Source: Saururus chinensis
Lineage: Eukaryota; Streptophyta; Magnoliopsida; Piperales; Saururaceae
Direction: 5' to 3'
NCBI GenBank assembly: GCA_035235625.1
Contig: CP141144.1
Coordinates: 35,772,014 to 35,836,013 of the forward strand
Length of the DNA stretch: 64,000 bases
The notes beneath the pieces are model-generated. The model did no database searches, had not been told where the DNA came from, and saw nothing but the letters and a program-made list of their open reading frames with translations. Positions 33,414-43,980 of the stretch are shown piece after piece. The position numbers and the translations under genes were made by a program. Within the stretch, counting starts at the first letter, position 1; every line of letters starts with the position of its first letter.

Positions 33414-36190
33414 CACCACAACAAAATGTACTATTAGCGATCTTTTATTAGCGACGCAACACTAAGCACCACTAAAAAGTAATAATAGTGGCAAATAAAA
33501 AAACATCACAAAACAATTCACTATTAGCGGCACTTAATATTAAGCGTTGTTAATAGTCATCTATTAGCGACGCATAATCTCAAGCGTCGCTAATACCAAA
33601 CATATTAGCAACGATTAATACTATGTGTCACTAATAGTTATGTTATTAGCAACACTTGAACAAGTGTCACTAAAACATTTATAAATTAAATTTTAAAATA
33701 AAAAATCAAAACTATTAGTGACGCTTTTTCTTAAACATTGCTAATAGTTTTCACAATAGCGATGCTCGTCAAAAAGCGTCGCTAATAATTCTCAATTTTA
33801 AATAAGAAATTTAAAATTTAGAACTAATAGCGGCACTTTTAAGCATGCGTCGCTAATTACTAATTAATTAATTAAAATATATGAAAAACATTTAAAATAA
33901 CTTTTTTAAATATAATATATTTTCTTTAATATCGAGTATTTGTACAAATAATAAATAAATATTAAATTTTTAATAAAAGGCAATGCCAATAATAGATTAA
34001 AAATTTTGAAATATAATATATTTTGTTTTAAATTTTTTTATTAATTTTAATATATAATTTATAATAAAAGAGAGAGAGTGAAGAGAGAGAGCGAGAGAAG
34101 AGAGAGAAAGGATGGAGGGAGAGAGGGGAAGAGAGAGAGGAGAGAGAGGAGAGAGAGAGGAGAGAGAGGAGAGAGAGGGGAGAGAGAGGAGAGAGAGGGG
34201 AGAGAAAGGAGAGAGAGAAGAGAGAGTGAGAGAGAGGAGAGAGACAAGGGAGGGAGAGGAGACAGAGAGAGAGGAGAGAGACAGGGGAGAGAGGAGAGGG
34301 AGAGAAAGGAGAGGGAGAGAGAGGAGAGAGACAAGGGAGAGAGGAGAGAGAGTAGAGGGAGAGAGACAGGGAGAGAGAGTAGAGGGAGAGAGACGAGGGA
34401 GAGAGAGGAGAGGGAGAGAGAGTAGAGGGAGAGAGACGGGAGAGAGAGGAGAGAGTAGAGGGAGAGAGGGGAGAGGGAGAGAGAGAGGAGAGAGACAGGG
34501 GAGAGAGAGGAGAGAGAGGAGAAAGAGAGGAGAGAGAGAGGAGAAATAGAGGAGAGAGAGAGGAGAGAGAGAAGAGAAAGAGAAGACAGAGAAAAGAGAG
34601 AGAGAGGAGAGAGAGGGGAGAGGGGAGAGAGAGGATAGAGAGAGGAGAGGGAAGAGAGTAGAGAGAGAGAGGAGAGGGAGAGAGTAGAGAGAGAGGAGAG
34701 GGAGAGAGGGGGAGTTTTTTTTTTTAAAAAGAGTATTAATGATGCATATGTCTATACGTCGCTAATGCTAGTATGCATCGCTAATACACTATATTATTAG
34801 CAATGTATACATGTATATGTCACTAATAACAATTTGTTTTAGAAAATATTAAAATTAAAGTAGATTGAGAGAGGAGAGAGAGAGGAGAGGGAGAGAGTTG
34901 AGAGGGAAGAGAGAAAGAGGAGAGGGAGATAGAGGAGAGGGAAGAGAGAAAGAGGAGAGGGAGAGGGAGAGAGAGAAGATATAGAGAGGAGAGGGAGAGA
35001 GAGGAGAGGGAGAGAGTTGAGAGGGAAGAGAGAAAGAGGAGAGGGAGATAGAGGGAGAGGGAGAGGGAGAGGGAGAGAGAAGATATAGAGAGGAGAGGGA
35101 GAGAGAGGAGAGAGAGAGGAGATGGAGAGAGAGGAGAGAGTGAGGAGAAGGAGAGGGGGGAGATTTTTTTGAAAAAATAGCATTAGCGACGCATACGTGC
35201 ATTAGCTAATACTCAATAAAATTAGCGATGTATACACGTATATGTTGCTAATAATATTTTTTTATTTAAAAAATTAAAACTAAAATATATAGAGAGAGAG
35301 TGAGGAGAGGGAGACAGAAGAGAGAGAGAGGAGAGTGAGAGGAGATGGAGAGAGAGAGGGGAGAGAGAGAGGGGATGGAGAGAGAGAGGGGAGAGACAGC
35401 GAGGAGAGAGTGATAGAGGAGAAGGCAAGAGCAGAGGGAGAGAGAGAGGAGAGGGAGAGGGGGAGATTTTTTCAAAGAAAAGAGTATTAGTGATGTATTC
35501 ATTTATGCATCGCTAATAACTCTAAATAATAGCGATGTATACATGTATATGTCGCTAATTCTATAGTTAATTAGCATAGATGTGTCACTAATATACTATA
35601 GCATTAGCGGCGTATACACGTATATGTCGCTAATAGAGGAGAGAGAGGAGAGAGAGAGAGGAGACAAAGAGAGGAGAGAGGGAGAAAGAGAGGAGAGAAG
35701 GAGAAAGAGAGGAGAGAGAGAGGTGATAGAGAGGAGATGAAAAGAGAGAGGGGAGAGAGAGAGGATAGAGAGAGAGGAGAGGGAGAGAGAGTGGAGAGAG
35801 AGAGGAGAGGGGGTGATTTTTTAATTTTTTTCAAAAAGAGTATTAGCTACGTATATACATATGCGTCACTAATATGTATATATGTTACTAATACTCTAAT
35901 ATATTAGCTACAAATATGTATATGCATCGGTAATATACTATAGCATTAGCGACGTATATCGGTATATGTCGCTTATAGCAATTTTTTATTTTAAAAAAAT
36001 TAAAATTAAAATTGATAGAGAGAGTGAGTGAGGAGAGAGAGAGTAGAGCGAGAAAGAGGAGAGGGAGAGGAGGGAGAGTAAAGAGAGAGAGAACTGAGAG
36101 ATAGAGGAGAGGGAGAGAGAGGAGAGGGAGAGGGAGAGAGAAGAGGGAGGAGAGACGGGGAGAGAGAGAGAGGAGAGGGAGAGATAGAGA
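33414..36190. mobile_element. Non-autonomous CACTA element, copy 2, right-truncated
   Basis: The left end reads CACCACAACAAAATGTACTA (one change from CACTACAACAAAA). Dense TTAGCGACGC subterminal repeats follow to about 33870, then an AT-rich tract (33880-34070) and five GA-rich blocks separated by ATTAGCGACGCATAC spacers. The order mirrors copy 1 read from its right end. The far terminus is missing: the element stops in GA repeats at about 36190. There is no transposase. Confidence 0.7.
34072..36188. repeat. Five GA-rich blocks with CACTA spacers
   Basis: Purine-only stretches lie at about 34072-34712, 34864-35162, 35290-35467, 35636-35813 and 36014-36190. Spacers contain TTAGCGACG and GTATACACGTATATG words. 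Predicted proteins here are Arg/Glu or Ser/Leu low-complexity and are artefacts of the repeat. Confidence 0.85.
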
Positions 36191-36271
36191 TTTCGGCCCC
36201 CCTCCTTCCTCCTACTAGGATGAAGAATTAGAGATCCATGTATAGTAAATTATCAGTATTTGCCATGGCCA

Positions 36272-36770
36272 GTGAGACTTCTTTGCCGTAACAACTCCAC
36301 TCTGTATATCATCTTTGACTTGGGGGCTCCAACTTGTTTGTTGTAATAAATATAAGTTTCTACCATTTATATATATATACACGGTCTAGTGGTATGATTC
36401 TGGCTTTGGGTATGAGAGATCCCGAGTTCAATTCTGGGAATGCCCCTCATGAATAAGAATTCGGCTTATCCAAGATTATTTTTGAAAGGCAATTGTGTTG
36501 TCCACATGATTATTCGAGCTGAAACCAAACTACACTAATAAAATGACGGGGGGGGGGAGGTTTTACTTGTTTCCACTGAAGTTATTTTTGAGTGATTAAA
36601 TAATACTCTGTTTGACGCAGAGAAGATATGTATAATGATGTCCTAGCATCGTTTTACCTGAGATTTGCACAAAATGTGTAACCACTGTAAACCGGTATAT
36701 GTCTAGGAATATGGAGTCCTTGGCTATAATATGCAAGTTGATGGATCAAAGTATACACAGAACAGTAATA
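36272..36770 (+). repeat. Segmental duplication, copy A (with decayed tRNA)
   Basis: Homologous to 38099-38646. Shared landmarks are GTGAGACT, ATCATCTTTGACTT, GGGCTCCAAC, the tRNA-like block, ATTATTC.AGCTGAAA, CAGAGAAGATATGTA, AATGATGTCCTA and ATGCAAGTTGATGGA. Divergence is considerable throughout. Confidence 0.75.
36383..36446 (+). pseudogene. tRNA-Pro pseudogene
   Basis: It aligns with the tRNA-Pro(UGG) at 38203 from the D arm to the discriminator: GGTCTAGTGGTATGATTCTG, CTTTGGGT anticodon loop, CCCGAGTTCAATTC T arm, TGCCCC end. The 5' acceptor strand (expected GGGCATT) has been replaced by an AT repeat, the anticodon stem is mispaired (CTGGC against ATGAG), and the T loop has CAA instead of CGA. 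It cannot fold as a tRNA. Confidence 0.85.
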
Positions 36771-38098
36771 AAAGGTAATCTTTTTCAAGTGGTGTAAATT
36801 GTTGCTGCACGTAGATGAATTAGGTTGACTCGTTTGAGTCAGAAAATCTTTTCAAGTTTAGGCTCCATGACAAGAGTCCATGACCATGCTTCATCAGAAT
36901 ATTACCATTGTACATAGATGTCAAGCACGGTATATATCCACCAAGTGACTAGACTAGGACCATACTATGTAGGTATGTACTTTGTTAATCCTCTATATAC
37001 CATGTTAGCACCTAAATACATCCTTCAAGTGAGCTCCTTGTAAATAACTTCAAGATTGTAAAGCCATGTTTGGCAATACTTTGAAAACCAAAAGAAAGGC
37101 CATTTCCTTAATAACCCTTTTCCTAAGAAAATTTACTTTTAAAAATTATTTTATTTATAATGTAACATTTTATATTTATAATAAAAATAATTAACTTTGT
37201 CTTTTAAAGTGGTTGCCAAGCAGGCATATACATGCTCACTCATTTTGATGGATATTGATGTTTGCCAGATGGTCCAATTTTTGCGTAAACAAGTATGGTC
37301 CTTTCAAAACTGTCACATCTTTATTCTTGGTTGTTGGCACATTGACGTGTATGGTTTGAAGAGGTAATCAAAAGCATCTCTCCCCCTAATCCATAGAATA
37401 TTAGTTTCCTCTAACCATGATGTTGAACAAATCACCTGATCAAAAGATAAAATTAGTTTGAATTACTGGTGTATCCACATGTTTATATTAAGTATACTTC
37501 TTGTATTTAAAGAGTTCTATTGATTTGGGCCGGGCACCTCTAGAATGTCCAAAAAACACCATTCACTCTATCAACTGATATGAATATTATTCCTTGAATA
37601 TAATAATATACGTTACTAATTGGAATTACTGGTGTATCCATATGTTTATATTAACTGTACTTCTTGTATTTAAAGATTCTCTTTGATATGCACTGGGCAC
37701 GCATATCCACCACGCAATTACCATCGCACTGCCATAGTAGAAGGGGGTGCAAAAAACTCGCTGCCTCACTATTCCAGTATTTAAATGTTTTTAATATATA
37801 CTATTTCTTTCTTGAATGCTGAATAATATTGCTAAATTTTCAATGTTCAAAACACCAAATGTCAATTGGATACTCAAATTCAGATTCTGACTATAAAACA
37901 TTTATATTCATGACCTAGTCCTAAATTTTATAACATAATGATGTAGCCAGCTGTATCAATTCCTTTCTTTCTTATAGTCAATTGTAGGACTCCAAACTCA
38001 TAGACCTTCAATATTTTTGTTAATACCTCAAGTTTGCATCTGCTTCAAACGATGAAGATTTAGAAATCAATAGTAAAATTAGACTATTTCACATGTCA
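36771..38098. other. Spacer between the duplicated tRNA segments
   Basis: No gene. A further internal duplication (37447-37515 and 37622-37690) shares GAATTACTGGTGTATCCA, ATGTTTATATTAA and ACTTCTTGTATTTAAAGA. Confidence 0.5.
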
Positions 38099-38646
38099 AG
38101 TGAGACTATTTGGCTCCTCCCTATATCATCTTTGACTTTAGGGCTCCAACATGTTTATGGTACCTAAATTTAAGTGCATATTAGGGTTATGCAAATACAC
38201 AAGGGCAGTTGGTCTAGTGGTATGATTCTCGCTTTGGGTGCGAGAGGTCCCGAGTTCGATTCTCGGAATGCCCCTAATCAAATGTATTTTTCTTATTTAA
38301 AGATTATTTCTAAAATGTAATTTAGTTTTGCAAATGATTATTCAAGCTGAAAACCCAGCTATACTAATAAAACTAATCCTGAAAAAAAGCTTTTACTTAT
38401 TTTGACAGTATATATAGTGATTTTTTATCTTATACTTTGGGATGTTTCACTTAAATTCTACTTAAGTTATTTTTGAGTGATTCAATATTATTCTGTTGAA
38501 CACAGAGAAGATATGTACAATGATGTCCTAACATAGTTTTACCTGAGTTTAGCTCTAAATGTCCAACCAGGGAAACCATAACATGACTGGGAATGGAGTC
38601 CTTGCCATGAGATGCAAGTTGATGGACCGAAACTTACACATAATAC
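38099..38646 (+). repeat. Segmental duplication, copy B (with intact-looking tRNA)
   Basis: The partner of 36272-36770. It carries the better preserved tRNA-Pro. The right end abuts a Stowaway MITE. Confidence 0.75.
38203..38274 (+). tRNA. tRNA-Pro (anticodon UGG)
   Basis: The gene is 72 nt without CCA. The D arm is GGTCTAGTGGTATGATT, and the anticodon arm is CTCGC-TTTGGGT-GCGAG with TGG at the anticodon positions. The T arm is CCGAG-TTCGATT-CTCGG, and the acceptor is GGGCAGT pairing with AATGCCC plus discriminator C. The internal A box (TGGTCTAGTGG) and B box (GTTCGATTC) are present. A T5 run at 38288 can terminate RNA polymerase III. Plant tRNA-Pro usually has GGGCATT at the 5' end, so the G at position 6 makes one acceptor-stem mismatch opposite A67. 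It is likely transcribable; full function is slightly uncertain. Confidence 0.9.
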
Positions 38647-38745
38647 TCCCTCTATTCCAAATTAAGTGTGCTATATTGTTTTGAAAATAAATGAATTATT
38701 TCTTTTGAAATATTTAATACAACACTTAGTATGAGATAGAGGGGG
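38646..38745. mobile_element. Stowaway MITE, 100 bp
   Basis: It starts CTCCCTCTATTCCAAATTAA and ends CACTTAGTATGAGATAGAGGGGG, imperfect inverted repeats flanked on both sides by TA (38644-38645 and 38746-38747), as expected for Tc1/mariner-derived Stowaway elements. The interior is AT-rich and non-coding. Confidence 0.85.
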
Positions 38746-39839
38746 TAATAATGACTAGAAACCCGACTAAGTGGGCTGTAGAGTGGTAACACACTAGAAG
38801 AGTGGGAGGGTACCAGCCTAAGGAGTGGCGCAGTTGAGAAAATCTCGACTTTTTTAGACATCACCATGCATGCAAATGAAAATCAAGCTTTCATATGTAA
38901 TAAACAAGTATTGAGATGACATAGAATAATCAAATGGAGATAAAGGTAAACTGACCTTTGCGGCTAATTTGCCCTGGGACGCCCTTCAACCTGACCATTG
39001 TGCACAATTGAATACCAATTAAATAAAGAGAAGAAGGGAAATGCATTGTCAATTATGTGTAGATCCCTCTAATCCCTTTGCAATCATTTGTAGAGCCCTT
39101 GATGTGGTGTCATAAGCCCTCTTTTGATTCCTCTCTTAAATCAAGTTGGTAGCATGCTTCCCAATGCACATATCACTCGAAGGAAGGTGACAAGGTGGAA
39201 GAGGGAGGGGGCGGTCAACCCTTTTCTTCGTCTTCCTTTCTAAATCACACCAAGAGAGAATGAGAGAGGATGAGGGCATGTTAGGAAAGAGGGGGAGAGG
39301 GGAGGAAATAGATTAGGGCTTTTCACTATTCTTATCCCTTATATACTCTCTCCTTAAACGGCCTTAAGTCACATGGGCCTACATCTATACTATGCAGATT
39401 ATCTAGAGGGTCTAATGCAGTAGATATGAGCTCAATCACACGAAGCTCACAAAAGCTTGAGCCCCTGCATGCAACCATGGTCATGATAGGGTCTACCCTT
39501 CGTTAACCACAGGATCTACCAAAGACAAATATACTAAGGCCAACAAACAAGCTGAATATGCACAGCCTAATCACATGCTGTGTGTGTGTATATGTTAGAT
39601 ATGGGTCCCATAAGAATGTATGTCAATATGATTCCTGTGGGGTCATATGATTGTCCCCTTTGTTCTCTGACCCCTTGGCCCATATTGGCTCACCAAACTA
39701 GAAACAAGGAGGACAACATGGGCGTGAGCCCATACCAAGGTTCTGCATCCCCCACTATGGGTGAAGGGCTCATAGGGTCCAATATCCCTCACTATGGGTG
39801 AAGGGCACGTATGGTCCAACATCATCTTGTGCTAGTCAT
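38746..39839. other. Presumed 3' LTR side of the copia element
   Basis: It lies downstream of the minus-strand copia pol. The segment 38780-38990 is homologous to 54440-54650 (AGAAGAGTGGGAGG, GAGTGGCGCAGTTGAGAAAA, ATAGAATAATCAAAT). A duplicated CACTATGGGTGAAGGGC word occurs at 39754 and 39791. LTR boundaries could not be set. Confidence 0.4.
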
Positions 39840-42800
39840 GTGGAAGACTGATACTATAAGCATGTCGATTAAATAGATCTATCATTAAGGACTTAGAGAA
39901 TAGATCTACCAACATCTCAGTTGTAAGAATATGACTCAGTCATTTTTCCTCTCTATAGCACGTCACAAATATAATAGTAATGCCTTTCAATGTGCTTACC
40001 TCTAGCATTGATCTCCCCATTTTCAAGTGTCAACATTGTATCTATATTATCATAATAAATCTAAATAGGAGCATCAATATAATTTTTTAGTCCCAACCTA
40101 GGAAGAAATTCCTTTATCCAAACTTCCTTTAAAGCTGCAATATTGCATTCATTGAACTTTGCTTCCATCGTAGACTTAGAGATCATGTTCATTAACTATA
40201 AACTCATACTATTTAATGATTTTGTGAAAAGTGAAGTGTCATTGCCTTGGAGACTGTTGGAGACCAATGCAATAATTTTACTAGCTTGCATACCTTTTGC
40301 TCATCTCTAGGAACTACAAACCCTCATGTTGTTCTATATATATCTCCTCTAAATCTCTATTTAGGAAGTTAGTTTTTCATCCATCTGGTTCAACTCTTAA
40401 TCAATTTAAGTAATAATTGCTAAGATATATCTCATCGATCCAAATCTTGACACAGGTGAGTGTGTCTCTTTGAAGTCTATCCCATACACTTGGGTGAACC
40501 TTATAGATTCTAATCTCGCTTTTTACTTATTTATTGACCCATGTTACTTCAGTTTCTTTTTCAAGATCCATTTACAACCTATAGCCTTTCGCGCTTCAAA
40601 TGGATCCACAATCTCCCTAATTTTGTTCTTTATGATTGAATCTATTTCTTCTTGAACAACATTATGCCATTCTTGAACATTTGGAAGACAAAGCTTGCTA
40701 AAGGGTATTAGAGTCATCTAGAAGGAGTCCATCCGATGTGATGTAGTCTTCCCCTATCATTGTAAAAAAGTCCCCCAATTGAGTTGAAGGTCTTCTTTCC
40801 CTTTATTCCTTGGGTTCTTTGTTGTTTTCATTTAACGCTAATCCAATTACTTCTTAAGACAAAATATTAGGAATGAACTCTTTATTTATTTTGGAATAAA
40901 ATAACTCTTTTATTAGGTATTTTTTTATTCAATTCTTTTTCTAAGACATAAGTGTCTATAGACTCAATAACCCAGTCTCTATAAACCTAATAACCCCCAT
41001 TGTCCCATCTTTGTGGTAAACCACGAACATATACTACTTAAAGTGATCATAGTAAATAATAAAGTTGAACTTTATGACATTTGGATCCAACTTAGACCTA
41101 TGTTGGTCAGGCACTTTCACATATGCCCTAGACCATACACTCTAAGATGTCCTGAGCTTGGGTGTCGGCCCATCCATAGCTCTTAAGGTGTTCATTGCAC
41201 GACCTTTGTGGGTACATGATTTAAGATGTACATAGTGGTCACTAGAGCCTCACCACCAAAATTGTATCTTAATTCATAATGTTTTAACATATACCTAATC
41301 ATGTCCAAAATGTCCTATTATGTATTTCTACCACTCCATTTTGTTATGGATTGTAGGGGAAAGTGTATTGGTGCACTATTTATCCAAAATGTCCTATTAT
41401 ACATTTCTGTCACTCTATTTTAACATTTATAATCTATAAACAAGTCGAAGGGGTACTCACTAGTCGTATTTATCCACAAGACTTTGACCTTCCTCCCTAA
41501 CTAGGTCTAAACCTCAATTTTAAATACTTTGAATTTAGCTAGAACATCTGATTTTCTAGTTATAAGATACATGTACCGATATAAGAAATTGACATCAATA
41601 AAAGTAATGAAATAGGTCTTGCCTCTATGGATCTGAACATTGAGGGGCCCGCAGATGTTTGAGTTAACTACTCCTACAAGTTAATTTGCTCTTAGTCTCT
41701 TTGGAAAGGACTACCTACTTATCATTCCCGATATGCAATTCTCACACATACACGTAGGACTTTGGATATTATGTGTAATAATCCCACATTGGACATTCTA
41801 TGTAGCTTATCTACCTTCACATGGCACAAGTACATGTGCCACAACAATGCATCACATACAACAAGGTAGAATAATCAGAAAACACTAATTCATTAAAAAC
41901 AAATTTGTTTGAAGCATCCAAGCAGATTATTTCCCTCAACTAAAGTAGCAAAGAAAAGAATTGATCCATGCTTCCCCACTATTGCTTTGCTCCCTTTATA
42001 TTTGACCTCAAATCCCTTCATGGTAAGAACAGGGTTAGAGATCATATTACTCCTGATGGAGGAAACAAAGAGCACATAAGTTAGGACTAGAGACGACCCC
42101 TCCTTAAGGAGAATTAGATATGTCCCAATGGCCTTAACTTAGCAGAGAGGAGATTGATCATCTCACCCGAGGACCCCCTAAATTGTAACACATGGACTGT
42201 GGCTTCAAAATCCATCCACCAATTATTCTCCTGGAAATCAGCCATCATCACCTCATATACAACACAATTGGTCTCCTTGTTCTTATGTTTATTGTTGTTA
42301 TTAGTTTTGGCATCCTTCTAGGGATTGTTAGCCTTGGAGTAACCCATCAGGACATTTGAAGCAAACACCTTGGGGTTTGTTATTCCCCTTACCATTTCCC
42401 TTTTTGCAGTTGGCTGCTTCTCCTTTTTCTTGAAAGTTTTTTTTTAAATGCTTAGACCCGGATCGACCCTTCTTCCCTCCAGAATTTTGCACTAGGTTGT
42501 TAGTAGCAGACCCAGTGACATTCACATGGTTTCTCCTTTCTTAGGCAAGTATATGCTTGGTAGTCAAAGCCTCTATTATTTGCTTCTTCTCTCTCATATT
42601 GAGCTAAACCACCATACTCTCCAAGGACTAAGGGAGGTTGTTCAACATTGTAGACATTTGAACTACCTCAGAGACGGGTCATCCATGGCATCGGCTATGA
42701 TGAACATAACACTCAAGTGCTCATTCGCATTATCTCTGCCTTTCATCCTAGAGTTCTGATATTTGGTGTGGAGCATCCTCTTATGAGCCTCCAGTTGCTC

Positions 42801-43110
42801 CACATACCTTACATAGACCACCTCAAGCATCTCTTTGGCAGTCTTGTACTTTTTAAAAGGCCTTTCCACGTTATGCTCCATCAATGTTAGAATAGTAGAC
42901 CTAACCTTGTTGTCCTCATCCTTCGATTTTTTATGAGCTTTATTCTCAGCCACTGTGTAGTTTTTAGGGAGAGGCTCAATAACCTGCTCTAGTGCATGAG
43001 TTAGGTTAGAGAGTATTAGGATATGATGTATCATATTTGACACTAGATAGTTATTTACATTCAACATTTTAGTTTTCCCCAACTCATATGTTGCCATTTT
43101 GCTTGCCACG
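39840..43110 (-). pseudogene. Ty1/copia retrotransposon gag-pol, heavily decayed
   Basis: Domains appear in copia order on the minus strand. Gag (UBN2 type) is at 43109-42663 with an open 148-codon frame. A zinc-knuckle start, GVCFKC, is near 42360, followed by a frameshift. A GAG-pre-integrase piece is around 42075-41700. Integrase runs 41660-41100, with a FITFIDV-like segment and an AYVKVPDQH-like segment. The start of reverse transcriptase is at 40580-40440 (KARLESIRFTQVYGIDFKET), with further RT and RNase H scraps down to about 39840. Stops and frameshifts occur throughout, so only gag remains open. It is an old, inactive copy. Integrase before RT defines copia as opposed to gypsy. Confidence 0.7.
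42663..43109 (-). CDS. Open gag frame of the copia remnant (148 codons)
   Basis: It begins MASKMATYELGKTKMLNVNN and contains EMLEVVYVRYVEQLEAHKRM and MKGRDNANEHLSVMFIIADA, the layout of copia UBN2-type gag proteins (helix, a leucine-rich middle, then a region before the knuckle). The usual W in the NYxxW motif is absent. It is part of a dead element, so expression is not expected. Confidence 0.6.
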   Translation of the reverse strand: MASKMATYELGKTKMLNVNNYLVSNMIHHILILSNLTHALEQVIEPLPKNYTVAENKAHKKSKDEDNKVRSTILTLMEHNVERPFKKYKTAKEMLEVVYVRYVEQLEAHKRMLHTKYQNSRMKGRDNANEHLSVMFIIADAMDDPSLR

Positions 43111-43980
43111 ACAAGAAATCAAACTACAAAACAAGACAGTTTGACAAGAGAGTAGATACGAGTAATAAGGCAAAATGTTTCTTAGAAATTATTAGGAAAA
43201 TGCCGAATAAAATGCCAGCAAGATTTAAGTATGATTTATGATGAAAACAGTAACATAAATTGAAAATCACAAGAATTTCTTAATGAACAAGCATGTGAAT
43301 TATGTGAAATACCCTTAACCCTTGAGGTACATTCAATTCAATATGAAATTAAGCATGCATTCTTATTATGCTACTACCAAGCATAGAAATGAGCAAGAAA
43401 AGTCACTTTACATTTTCTGACTTTCAACTTTTTTGTCCACACAAAATATATAGCAAAATTACAAAAATAGCCCTTGGGCTAGTTTGGCCATTTTACCCTT
43501 ATGCTCATCACACACATGCATCAATAAATGATTTAATTAGCATTCAAACATGTATATTCTAAAAAAAAGTTGGCCACTCACTAATTATTCCTATAAATTG
43601 ACCAAAATGCCCCTAAGGCTAGTTTGTTCAATATTGACCAAATTCTAATCTAATCAATTAATCATACAATAATCATGCAATCATCCAATCAATCTAGATC
43701 AGAAAATCCCTTGGCATAAAAAATGAGATAGGAATTATCAATTTGAGCAAAATAAAAGGGGAAAATTTATCAAATTGCCCCTAGGGCATGCACAAGCCTT
43801 ATTAGATCACAAAATTAAAAATTTCTAGAAACATAAAAATGACAATTAGCACTAATACTACTCAATTTCAATTACATATCAAAAGCCCTATCAAATTTTA
43901 AGCATAGAGATGTCAATTTGGGTTTTACCAAAAAACTTGTCAACAAAGCCCTATATCGAATTAAAACCTCGGGCTTTATT
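43111..43980. other. Stretch upstream of copia gag
   Basis: No gene. Words such as AATGCCCCTAAGGCTAG and TTGCCCCTAGGGCATG (43480-43800) recur imperfectly. They are typical of plant LTR retroelement flanks. Confidence 0.4.

Noticed and set aside
34059-35834. Several frames of 68-145 codons on both strands
   Set aside because: GA-rich simple repeat inside CACTA copy 2, low complexity and no domain.
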